Source: Rhodobiaceae bacterium
GTDB taxonomy: Bacteria; Pseudomonadota; Alphaproteobacteria; Parvibaculales; Parvibaculaceae
DNA length: 64,000 bases
Direction of reading: 5' to 3'
Assembly (NCBI GenBank): GCA_003330885.1
Contig: CP030277.1
Coordinates: 558,001-622,000, forward strand
Shown: piece after piece, positions 16,500 to 24,090 of the stretch
Numbering within the stretch: the first letter of the stretch is position 1
Layout of the letters: every line of letters starts with the position of its first letter
The notes under the pieces: model-generated
Seen by the model: only the letters and a program-made list of their open reading frames with translations
Database searches by the model: none
Told to the model about the DNA's origin: nothing
Translations under genes and position numbers: made by a program

Positions 16500-17630
16500 A
16501 TGGACTTTTCATTTACTGAAGAACAAACATTGCTGCGCAACACGGTGCAGAGCTTCCTTCAGGACAAATATGATTTCGACACACGCCGCAAGATTTCTGC
16601 GAGCGCGGACGGATGGAGCAAGGAAATCTGGGGTCAGTTCGCTGAACTCGGCCTTCTGGCAGCTCCTTTCTCTGAAGAACAGGGTGGCCTTGGCGGCGGT
16701 CCGATCGAAACAATGATCCTTATGGAAGAATTCGGTCGCAACCTTGTGATTGAGCCTTTCATGGAAACAGTCGTTATCTGCGGTGGTTTCCTCCGTGAAG
16801 CCGGCACAGCTGCACAACAGGAAGCGCATGTTCCCGGCATCATCGGTGGCGAGAATGTTTGGGCGTTCGGTTATGCGGAACCGCAGGGCCGCTACAATCT
16901 GGCAGACCTCGTGACCACGGCGAAAGCTGATGGCGATGGCTATGTCATCAATGGCTACAAAGCAGTTGTGCTGGGCGCTCCATGGGCAGACAAACTCATC
17001 ATTTCCGCTCGCACAAGCGGTGGTCAGCGCGATGCAGACGGTGTCTCGCTCTTCATCGTTGATAAGTCAGCCGCTGGTGTATCAACCCGCGACTACCCAA
17101 CAGTAGACGGTCGCCGCGCTTCCGAAATCACGCTGGAGAATGTGAAAGTCGGAGCAGACGCTGTGATTGGTGAAGTTGGCAAAGCATTGCCGCTCATCGA
17201 AAAAGTCACAGACCAGGCAATTGCAGCGCTCAGCGCTGAAGCTGCTGGTGGCATGAAAGAGCTGAACGACGCGACAGTCGAATATTGTAAGACCCGTAAG
17301 CAGTTCGGCGTGCCGATCGGCAAATTCCAGGTTCTGCAGCATCGCATGGTCGACATGTTCATGGCTTATGAGCAGTCCGTCTCCATGACCTACATGGTGA
17401 CCCTGAAACTGGGTGAGAGCGAAGAAGAGCGTCTCAAAGCAGCATCAGGCGCAAAGGTTCAGATCGGCAAAGCAGGTCGTTTTGTTGGTCAGCAAGCTGT
17501 TCAGCTGCATGGCGGCATGGGCATGACTGATGAGCTCAATGTCGGTCACTACTTCAAGCGCCTGACAATGATCGACACACAGTTCGGCAATGTAGACCAT
17601 CACCTGACACGCTATTCGTCAGCTGCCTAA
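16500..17630 (+). CDS. Acyl-CoA dehydrogenase, PimD-like small subunit
   Basis: A 376-aa acyl-CoA dehydrogenase of the small-subunit type. It has the N-terminal helices MDFSFTEEQTLLRNTV, EEQGGLGGGPIET near residue 60, AFGYAEPQGRYNLADL at the flavin site in place of the full TEPxAGSD motif, and RKQFGVPIGKFQVLQHRMVDM in the C-terminal helices. The end, TQFGNVDHHLTRYS, lacks the YEGT Glu. Such proteins pair with a PimC-like large subunit to form heteromeric enzymes for dicarboxylyl- or bulky acyl-CoA. It directly follows its likely partner and is closed by a clear terminator. Confidence 0.88.
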   Translation: MDFSFTEEQTLLRNTVQSFLQDKYDFDTRRKISASADGWSKEIWGQFAELGLLAAPFSEEQGGLGGGPIETMILMEEFGRNLVIEPFMETVVICGGFLREAGTAAQQEAHVPGIIGGENVWAFGYAEPQGRYNLADLVTTAKADGDGYVINGYKAVVLGAPWADKLIISARTSGGQRDADGVSLFIVDKSAAGVSTRDYPTVDGRRASEITLENVKVGADAVIGEVGKALPLIEKVTDQAIAALSAEAAGGMKELNDATVEYCKTRKQFGVPIGKFQVLQHRMVDMFMAYEQSVSMTYMVTLKLGESEEERLKAASGAKVQIGKAGRFVGQQAVQLHGGMGMTDELNVGHYFKRLTMIDTQFGNVDHHLTRYSSAA

Positions 17631-17652
17631 CGCAACTGACAGTTAGAACTTT

Positions 17653-17684
17653 AAAGCCGTGGGATCTCAGTCTCGCGGCTTTTT
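17653..17684 (+). terminator. Rho-independent terminator after the acyl-CoA dehydrogenase pair
   Basis: AAAGCCGTGGGA (17653-17664) pairs with TCTCGCGGCTTT (17671-17682), allowing two G-U pairs, with a 6-nt loop. The stem runs into TTTTT (17680-17684). It lies 22 bp after the stop at 17630 and ahead of the convergent kinase gene. Confidence 0.85.
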
Positions 17685-17695
17685 CTATGCCCGCC

Positions 17696-19171
17696 TCAAG
17701 GATAGGCTTTTGATAGCCGGTTGATTGAATCTGGGCTTGCTGGCAGCACGCGGTTGCGAGGGAACAGGACATTGGCACGCGTGCCCACACCCAATTCGCT
17801 CTCAAGCGTGAAGCGCCCGCCATGGGCTTCCGCGAGGCCCTTCACGATACTCAACCCAAGTCCAGTGCCAGAACCTGGTCGGGACACGCCTTCCTTGCCC
17901 TGGCCGAAGGTCTCCAGAACTTTTTCCAGCTCGTCCTCAGCGATCCCTGGTCCCTCGTCATGGACGCCAATGCAGAAGGATCCGTCAGATCCATAGTCGG
18001 CGACGATGTGAACCCGGCTGCCGCTTGGGGCAAACTTCACCGCATTGGTGAGAAGATTTAGCCAAATTTGCCGGATCGCGCGTTTGTCCGCATGTAGTTC
18101 TGGAAGCAACCGACTAAACCGTCGTTCGATCTTGATATCGTTGACGCTGGCCCGCAGATCCAAAAGCTTGTGGCAATCGTCAGCTATGATGGAGAGATCG
18201 ACCCGCTCTTCAAAAATCGAGTATTGCCCAGCCTCAATTTTGGATAGGTCGAGAATATCATTGATGAGTGCAAGGAGATGCCGACCGCTGGAATGAATGT
18301 CTCCGGAATATTGATGGTATTTTTTGTTCTCGAGCGGACCGAAAACCTCTCGGCTGATCACTTCCGAAAATCCGATGATGGCATTCAGCGGTGTGCGAAG
18401 TTCGTGACTCATGTTTGCGAGAAACTGAGATTTGGCGCGGCTTGCATCCTCTGCAGCTGCCCGTGCCTCATCGGATTTTTTCTTTGCGTGAGAGAGTGCT
18501 TCAATGAGTTCAGTTTTTTCGATCGACATTTCAATCATGGTCCGCGCCGATCGGTTGATGCGAACAGCGTGCGCCGACATGGACCCAAAGAACATGCAAT
18601 ATGCGATAGCCATGCCCCAATAAACCGGCTCAGGATGACCAAGCAGGCTCGTCAGCATGAAGACGGAATTGATGCCGGCGGCACCGAAGAAATTTGGAAG
18701 GTAGGCGGAATTCAAAAGTGTGACGGGCGCAAGTGATATCGCAATGATTGCAAGCAGATAGAAATTGTTGAGCAGAACACCGTCTGCCCAGAATAGTACG
18801 ACGCTAGAAGCCCACATGCCGCTATAGAAGACAGAACAAAGAACCAGTCTCGCGGCCCATATGCGTTTCTGCTGAACAGCAAGGGGCGAGTGTTCCGATG
18901 CTTTCAGGAAAGCGCGGGCATTTGCGGAGTTAATCACCTGAGCGAGGGTAGCGGCCACGACCCAACCCAGAACGATCTGCCACGCGTTCCAAAACAGAAA
19001 AGTGGGTGCAAGGACAAAGACCATTGGAAGGTTTTGCTTGTAGCCCTCCGCATGCGTCGTCGCGAGTTGCCGCATAAGCTGCTGGACGACCGGAACATGC
19101 CGCTCGTCGACCGGCCAAAGACCAGTCCACCAGTTCAGCAATGTACTCATTGTCCCAGAGCCCCCCGGCAT
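17696..19171 (-). CDS. Membrane sensor histidine kinase, PleC/DivJ-like core
   Basis: A 491-aa hybrid-free kinase. Residues about 48-205 contain around six hydrophobic helices forming a membrane sensor domain, followed by a coiled coil (214-246). The dimerisation box FLANMSHELRTPLNAIIGFSE holds the phospho-acceptor His256 and is typical of the PleC/DivJ/PdhS group. The ATPase domain has N376 (LLTNAVKF), DEGPGI (405-410) and GTGLGL (435-440). The start at 19171 has AGAGG seven bases upstream. No response regulator is adjacent; if PleC-like, it would act on a DivK-type receiver elsewhere. It converges on the terminator of the acyl-CoA dehydrogenase operon. Confidence 0.92.
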   Translation of the reverse strand: MPGGSGTMSTLLNWWTGLWPVDERHVPVVQQLMRQLATTHAEGYKQNLPMVFVLAPTFLFWNAWQIVLGWVVAATLAQVINSANARAFLKASEHSPLAVQQKRIWAARLVLCSVFYSGMWASSVVLFWADGVLLNNFYLLAIIAISLAPVTLLNSAYLPNFFGAAGINSVFMLTSLLGHPEPVYWGMAIAYCMFFGSMSAHAVRINRSARTMIEMSIEKTELIEALSHAKKKSDEARAAAEDASRAKSQFLANMSHELRTPLNAIIGFSEVISREVFGPLENKKYHQYSGDIHSSGRHLLALINDILDLSKIEAGQYSIFEERVDLSIIADDCHKLLDLRASVNDIKIERRFSRLLPELHADKRAIRQIWLNLLTNAVKFAPSGSRVHIVADYGSDGSFCIGVHDEGPGIAEDELEKVLETFGQGKEGVSRPGSGTGLGLSIVKGLAEAHGGRFTLESELGVGTRANVLFPRNRVLPASPDSINRLSKAYP

Positions 19172-19399
19172 GACAGGACCTCTAAACAGGCGATCCCGGA
19201 CTTCAACAGCGCGGAGCCTCGGCCAAAAGTGTTAAAAACCACTTCGGGAGTTTGGTTAAAAAACTTTTGGCGGGGCAGAAAACCGGTGGAAAACCGGGCC
19301 TGTTTCGTGCTGATCTAAGGACAGTTGCCACTTAAGCCTATAAAATAAAACAATAATTTCCGCATGGCGCGGATGGAACGCGGGGACACAAATAGATCC

Positions 19400-20200
19400 A
19401 TGTCAGATCCACTTATTTTCGAAAAAGACGGCCACGTCGTCACTCTCACCATCAACCGGCCCGAAAGTCGTAATCCTTTAGGTGAGGCAGAAGACGCTGA
19501 TAACTTCACGGAAGCGGCGCGACGCATCAATGAAGATATGGATGTCCGCTGTGTAATCCTGACCGGTGCCGGTTCTGCTTTCTCTGCAGGCGGCAATGTT
19601 AAGGCGATGCGTGAGAAGGGCGGGGGCTTCGGCGGTCCAGGCGTGCAGATTGCAGATCGCTACCGCAATGGCATTCACCGCATCGTCAAATCAATCTGGA
19701 ACATGCAGGTTCCGGTGATCGCCGCCGTTAACGGCCCGGCAATTGGTCTTGGCAATGACGTGGCTTGCATGTGTGACACACGCATCGCTTCGGACAAGGC
19801 TAAGTTTGGCGTGACCTTCCTCAAAATCGGTCTCGTACCAGGAGACGGCGGCGCCTGGCTGCTGCCAAAGATCATCGGCATGGCCCGCGCGTCGGAACTC
19901 TTTTTCACGGGCGACGTGATCAGCGCTGAGAAAGCAGAAAACTGGGGCCTTGTGTCAGAGGTCGTTCCTCATGACGAATTGATGGCCCGGGCAAACGAGC
20001 TGGCAGCGCGCATCTGTGGTCAGTCCCCAAATGTGCTTCGCATGACCAAGCGCCTGATGCGCGAAGGCATGTTGAACTCCTATGACACGGTTATGGAAAT
20101 GTCGGCCAATATGCAGGCTCTGGCGCATCACACAGACGACCACAGAGAGGCGCTCGACGCCTTCTTTGAGAAGCGTGCACCTTCCTATACGGGCCAATAG
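19400..20200 (+). CDS. Enoyl-CoA hydratase/isomerase family (crotonase) protein
   Basis: I start at MSDPLIFEKDGHVVTL (19400); an upstream ATG at 19364 is possible. The 266-aa protein has the crotonase fold: AFSAGGNVKAM for the first oxyanion-hole strand and GPAIGLGNDVACMCDTRIAS for the second. The two hydratase glutamates are not conserved. The first is Asp (GNDVA) and the second position is Phe in FGVTFLKIGLVPGDGG. The Asp in PGDGG resembles the acid used by isomerase-type members such as PaaG. The reaction may thus be isomerisation or hydrolysis rather than hydration. It is followed by a terminator. Confidence 0.88.
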   Translation: MSDPLIFEKDGHVVTLTINRPESRNPLGEAEDADNFTEAARRINEDMDVRCVILTGAGSAFSAGGNVKAMREKGGGFGGPGVQIADRYRNGIHRIVKSIWNMQVPVIAAVNGPAIGLGNDVACMCDTRIASDKAKFGVTFLKIGLVPGDGGAWLLPKIIGMARASELFFTGDVISAEKAENWGLVSEVVPHDELMARANELAARICGQSPNVLRMTKRLMREGMLNSYDTVMEMSANMQALAHHTDDHREALDAFFEKRAPSYTGQ

Positions 20201-20231
20201 GAAAAATACGTAGGGAAACCGGTCGGTTGAG

Positions 20232-20264
20232 AGGCGGTGCTGAACATATATGCACCGCCTTTTT
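20232..20264 (+). terminator. Rho-independent terminator after the crotonase gene
   Basis: AGGCGGTGC (20232-20240) and GCACCGCCT (20252-20260) form a perfect 9-bp GC-rich stem with an 11-nt loop, followed by a T-run to 20264. It lies 31 bp after the stop at 20200. Confidence 0.88.
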
Positions 20265-20358
20265 GCCCGTTTTTGCAGAGGCTTTTCGTTGCTGAATGGA
20301 CCCTCAGCCATTAAAGTCCGGTCAAATTCAAAATCCACAATATTCAGGGAGAAATTCC

Positions 20359-20655
20359 ATGGGCGTGATTGGCGTTGTAGCGACATTGAAAGTACAGGCA
20401 GGCAAAGAAGCTGATTTCGAAGCGACCTTCAAAGATCTGCGGGACAAAGTTCAGTCCAATGAAGACGGCAATCTTCAGTACGACCTCACCCGGTCTAAAG
20501 CTGATGCGCAGACCTATGTGATCATGGAGAAATACGCATCCCAGGAAGCGCTCGAAGCGCACGGTCAGACAGAATATTTCAAGGCTGCTGGTCCTGCACT
20601 CGGCGCTGTTCTCGCTGGCGCGCCTGACATTCAGTATCTCGACATCCTCGACTAA
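20359..20655 (+). CDS. Antibiotic biosynthesis monooxygenase (ABM/YgiN-like) domain protein
   Basis: I start at MGVIGVVATLKVQAG, with AGGGAGAA just upstream. The 98-aa product is a complete ABM domain: beta strand VIGVVATLKV, helix EADFEATFKDLRDKV, strand GNLQYDLTRS, strand QTYVIMEKY and the conserved SQEALEAHGQTEYFKA helix with His. Such dimers act on quinols or as small cofactor-free oxygenases. It lies 28 bp ahead of an acyl-CoA dehydrogenase gene and shares its operon. The substrate is unknown. Confidence 0.85.
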   Translation: MGVIGVVATLKVQAGKEADFEATFKDLRDKVQSNEDGNLQYDLTRSKADAQTYVIMEKYASQEALEAHGQTEYFKAAGPALGAVLAGAPDIQYLDILD

Positions 20656-20683
20656 TTCCAGTCAGTCTTAGTAGGAGACATTT

Positions 20684-21892
20684 ATGGACCTTTCTTTTAG
20701 TCCAGAAGACGAAGCCTTCCGCAAGGAAGTGAAAGACTTCATCGCAGAACACTACACGGATGATATTCGTGACCAGGTATCGCGATCGAAGAACGGCTAT
20801 ATCGACAAGCATCTGCACGTGAAATGGCAGAAGTCACTGGCGAAAAAAGGTTGGGCGACCCCTAACTGGCCAGTCGAGCATGGCGGCCCAGGCTTCACCG
20901 CAACGCAGAAATACATCTTCGATGTTGAAATGAGTGGGGCTCACGTGCCGCACACAGTGCCTTTTGGCATTACCATGGTTGCGCCTGTCATCATGAAGTT
21001 CGGCACAGAGGAGCAGAAGAAAAAGTTCCTGCCCGACATTCAGGAAACAAACGTCTGGTGGTGCCAGGGCTATTCTGAACCAGGTTCCGGGTCGGACCTT
21101 GCTTCCTTGCAGATGAAAGCTGAAAACAAAGGCGATCATTATGTGCTGAACGGTTCCAAGATCTGGACGTCGGTAGCACAGCATGCAGATTGGATCTTCT
21201 GTCTTGTGCGCACGTCCAATGAGGGCAAGCGTCAGGAAGGTATTTCCTTCGTACTCGTGCCGATGGACAGCCCCGGCGTGAAGGTTGAACCCATCGTCTG
21301 TCTTGATGGGTCACCTGCACCACACCAGGAAGTGAACCAGGTCTTCTTCGATGATGTGAAGATTCCGATTGAGAATCGCATTGGTGAAGAGAACAAGGGC
21401 TGGACCTATGCGAAGTACCTGCTCGAGTTCGAACGCGGCAACGCTTATTCGCCGGGCCTTTACCACTCGCTTCAGAATATCCGTAAGATTGCAGCCGACA
21501 CCGACATTGACGGTGGCAAGCTGATCGATCAGCCCGAATTCAAAGCCAAGGTCTCTGACATTGAGAACCAGGTTCGCGCAATGGAATTCACGGAACTGCG
21601 GATCTTCTCTGCACTTTCAACCGGCGGCAATGTCGGACCTGAAAGCTCCCTCCTGAAATGCCGCGGCACAGAGCTGCAGCAGGCCTGTACGGAACTGGCG
21701 CTGGAAGCAGTGGGGTCTTACGCACAGCCTTATGTTGAGGACACGCTGATTCAGTCCAATGAACCAGATGTGGGCCCGTCATACGCGAAGGTCATCGCGC
21801 CTTACTATTTCTCTGTTCGTAAGACCTCGATCTTTGCGGGCTCGAATGAAGTACAGCGCAACATCATGGCGAAAGCAGTGTTGGGCCTCTAA
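20684..21892 (+). CDS. Acyl-CoA dehydrogenase, second PimC-like large subunit
   Basis: A 402-aa paralogue of the gene at 15207. It shares WWCQGYSEPGSGSDLASL, NGSKIWTSVAQHADWIFCL, GEENKGWTYAKYLLEFERG and SNEVQRNIMAKAVLGL. The canonical Glu position (YEGT) reads FAGS. Unlike its paralogue it has no small-subunit partner next to it; it is preceded by an ABM-domain protein and closed by a terminator. It may form a homomer, or share the PimD-like subunit encoded 3 kb upstream. AGGAGAC precedes the ATG. Confidence 0.9.
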   Translation: MDLSFSPEDEAFRKEVKDFIAEHYTDDIRDQVSRSKNGYIDKHLHVKWQKSLAKKGWATPNWPVEHGGPGFTATQKYIFDVEMSGAHVPHTVPFGITMVAPVIMKFGTEEQKKKFLPDIQETNVWWCQGYSEPGSGSDLASLQMKAENKGDHYVLNGSKIWTSVAQHADWIFCLVRTSNEGKRQEGISFVLVPMDSPGVKVEPIVCLDGSPAPHQEVNQVFFDDVKIPIENRIGEENKGWTYAKYLLEFERGNAYSPGLYHSLQNIRKIAADTDIDGGKLIDQPEFKAKVSDIENQVRAMEFTELRIFSALSTGGNVGPESSLLKCRGTELQQACTELALEAVGSYAQPYVEDTLIQSNEPDVGPSYAKVIAPYYFSVRKTSIFAGSNEVQRNIMAKAVLGL

Positions 21893-21921
21893 GGCACTCC
21901 ACAATCGCTGACAAGAATTAG

Positions 21922-21952
21922 GGGAGTGGATTTCGATCCGCTCCCTTTTTTT
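21922..21952 (+). terminator. Rho-independent terminator after the second PimC-like gene
   Basis: GGGAGTGGA (21922-21930) pairs with TCCGCTCCC (21937-21945), with one G-U pair and a 6-nt loop, and is followed by seven T residues (21946-21952). Confidence 0.9.
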
Positions 21953-22037
21953 GATGAACTGCCACCTGCTCTGGACGGACACAAACCTTGGAGCTACCCT
22001 CAGATTATTGCGTATTTGAGGGAGGTGAAGGGACAAT

Positions 22038-22481
22038 ATGGATCTTCTCAATCAAGACAAACATACATGGGAACGCTACACGGGCACGTCCCTAGGTCGG
22101 ACAGTTGATTATTCGGGCACAATTCTGGGCTTCCACGATGATGCCCATGTAGATGTGCTCTATCGATGGGCGCCCAATGCCTATTGCCATTTTCATCGCC
22201 ACTTCGCACCAGCTTCTTCAATCGTGCTGGAAGGTGAGTTCCATGTCTACGACTATGTTGACGGCAAAGAAGTTGGCCATCGTATCCGTCAGGTCGGTGA
22301 CTATTCGCACACGTCCGGAATCGAAGACCATATCGAGCAGGGTGGTCCGGAAGGGGCGCTGGTAATATTCAGTCTCTATGCGCCTGACGGGGTGCTGACA
22401 CAAAGATTGGATGACGACGGGTCGGTGATGCAGACTGTTACTCTCGATGCATTGAAAACGAAACACACCGCACTTCTCTGA
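22038..22481 (+). CDS. Cupin-domain protein
   Basis: A 147-aa protein with a single cupin barrel. Motif 1 is NAYCHFHRHFAPASSIVLEGEF split around H-x-H (about residues 49-70), with a glycine and Glu at the expected spacing. Motif 2 is near RQVGDYSHTSGIEDH. The histidines probably hold Fe or Zn. Related small cupins include ChrR-type sensors and dioxygenases; which applies here cannot be told. GGAGG and AAGGGA lie upstream of the ATG. The next gene (GNAT) follows after 64 bp and may be cotranscribed. Confidence 0.75.
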   Translation: MDLLNQDKHTWERYTGTSLGRTVDYSGTILGFHDDAHVDVLYRWAPNAYCHFHRHFAPASSIVLEGEFHVYDYVDGKEVGHRIRQVGDYSHTSGIEDHIEQGGPEGALVIFSLYAPDGVLTQRLDDDGSVMQTVTLDALKTKHTALL

Positions 22482-22545
22482 CAGCATTTTCTCCCAGGAA
22501 ACTAAGGGCGAATATTGGGAGGGCATCTCCGGATGGGAGTGACAC

Positions 22546-23028
22546 GTGTCCGTGCATGACGTGAATATCCGAAAAGCCGAAGAGACGGATGTTCCGGCTC
22601 TGGCCCGTGTCTGGAATGACAGCTGGCACGCAGGGCACGCACATCTGCAACCGGAGGCCGCCAAACACCGTGATCTTCCCTATTTCGAAGCCCGTGTCGG
22701 TTCCAACATCGACCGAATGATTGTGGCGGAAGAGGAAGGAGAGATCCTCGGTTTCTCCGGATGGGAAGGTGATGGGATTGGGCAGGTGTTCGTGCTGCCA
22801 TCCCACTTCGGGAAGCAGGTGGCACCACGGCTGCTTGCGACCGTCGAAGCCATCCTCAGGGCAGAAGGACACACAACCATCTGGCTACACTGCGCAGAAG
22901 GAAATGACCGTGCACGGGCATTCTACGAAAAACATGGCTGGTCGGTGACGCGCACTTTTGATTATGAGATCGGAACGCACAAGGGACCGATTCTCGATCG
23001 CGCCTGGCATATGGAGAAGACCTTCTAG
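22546..23028 (+). CDS. GNAT family N-acetyltransferase
   Basis: A 160-aa enzyme translated from a GTG at 22546 with GGGAG seven bases upstream. It begins VNIRKAEETDVPALARVWNDSW, then RMIVAEEEGEILGFSGWEGD (strand 4). The acetyl-CoA site IGQVFVLPSHFGKQVAPRLLATVEA shows the Q/R-x-x-G/A pyrophosphate loop, and the end is WLHCAEGNDRARAFYEKHGW, the hallmark GNAT C-terminus. The acceptor is unknown. It follows the cupin gene. Confidence 0.9.
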   Translation: MSVHDVNIRKAEETDVPALARVWNDSWHAGHAHLQPEAAKHRDLPYFEARVGSNIDRMIVAEEEGEILGFSGWEGDGIGQVFVLPSHFGKQVAPRLLATVEAILRAEGHTTIWLHCAEGNDRARAFYEKHGWSVTRTFDYEIGTHKGPILDRAWHMEKTF

Positions 23029-23055
23029 CCAACTGCGTGCGTCGTTCTCTTAATC

Positions 23056-23097
23056 ACCGTTCATTTGCGTTGTTCTTATTCTACAAAATTGAACGGT
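23056..23097. promoter_or_regulatory. Inverted repeat upstream of the sulfurtransferase gene
   Basis: ACCGTTCA (23056-23063) and TGAACGGT (23090-23097) are perfect inverted copies separated by 26 bp in the 131-bp gap before the sulfurtransferase gene. A third TGAACG lies near 23122. Spaced half-sites of this kind suggest a dimeric regulator or a looped site; no regulator is assigned. Confidence 0.35.
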
Positions 23098-23159
23098 AGA
23101 ATGTGCTTCAATGTGAAAAACTGAACGCGTAAGCGGTATCAAAAACTGGGAGACACTAC

Positions 23160-24032
23160 ATGGGCTTTGCACATCCGGAATATCTGATCTCCGCTGATGA
23201 ACTTGCCGGTAAACTGGGCAACGACAATCTGCGCTTGTTTGATGTGTCCTTTTATCTCAAGCCCAATCCGAAAGGTGGGATGATCCCAACATCAGGACAG
23301 GCGGTATATGACAAAGAACATATTCCGGGTGCTGCGTTCCTCAATCAGTATGCCCAACTGACCGACAAGAACAGTCCGGTGGGCTTTACCCGGCTTCCAG
23401 ATGATGAGCTCATCCAGGCTTTCGCGGATGCCGGGATAAGTGAGGACAGTGACGTTGTCTTCTATTCAACCAGCATGACCATGTGGTCGACCCGTGCCTG
23501 GTGGTTGCTGAATTATTGTGGCCACAAAAAAGCGGCCATTCTCGACGGCGGATTGAAAGCCTGGAAAGCGGCAGGCCTTGAACTGTCGACGGAACCAGCG
23601 AGCTACGCTGCAGCAGAATGGTCATCATCCGCTCTCCGTGAGCATTTTGCCGACAAAGAAGATGTGGTTGCTGCCATCGACAATGTCGGTATCTGCACCG
23701 TGAATGCGCTCTCGCCAGAAGTCTATGCGGGGACTGGCGATCACCACTATGGCCGACGCGGGCATATCCCAAACAGCATCAATGTTTTCTATGACACACT
23801 CTTGGAAAATGAAAAGTTCCGGGCACCAGCGGAGATTAAACAATCACTATCTGAAGCGGGACTGTTGGATGACCGACCTGTCATTGCCTATTGCGGTGGC
23901 GGTATCTCCGCCACCATCGATGCTTTCGCTTGCCTCATGTCAGGAAAAACCAATGTGGCAGTTTATGACGGCTCCATGGGTGAGTGGGTGAGAGATGCCT
24001 CACTTCCGCTCGTTGAGGGCAGCAAGCCATGA
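23160..24032 (+). CDS. Sulfurtransferase with tandem rhodanese domains (SseA-type)
   Basis: A 290-aa enzyme with two rhodanese folds. The N-terminal one (about 8-145) is inactive, with VVFYSTSMTMWSTRAWWLL in place of a Cys loop. The C-terminal one (about 165-285) carries the active Cys245 in AYCGGGISATIDAF. The six-residue loop CGGGIS resembles 3-mercaptopyruvate sulfurtransferases (CG-x-G-V/I-T/S) rather than thiosulfate rhodaneses (CRxGV). It moves sulfane sulfur from mercaptopyruvate or a related donor to cyanide or thiols. Monocistronic; it converges on the ABC transporter gene. Confidence 0.88.
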   Translation: MGFAHPEYLISADELAGKLGNDNLRLFDVSFYLKPNPKGGMIPTSGQAVYDKEHIPGAAFLNQYAQLTDKNSPVGFTRLPDDELIQAFADAGISEDSDVVFYSTSMTMWSTRAWWLLNYCGHKKAAILDGGLKAWKAAGLELSTEPASYAAAEWSSSALREHFADKEDVVAAIDNVGICTVNALSPEVYAGTGDHHYGRRGHIPNSINVFYDTLLENEKFRAPAEIKQSLSEAGLLDDRPVIAYCGGGISATIDAFACLMSGKTNVAVYDGSMGEWVRDASLPLVEGSKP

Positions 24033-24090
24033 GACACCATGCGCGATGAACCCGGGCTCTGCATTCCGGTTCACTAGCTGTGCGTTTCCA

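Noticed and set aside
21926-22108. Short plus-strand frame starting with GTG at 21926
   Set aside because: It begins inside a clear terminator stem and T-run and overlaps the cupin gene start.
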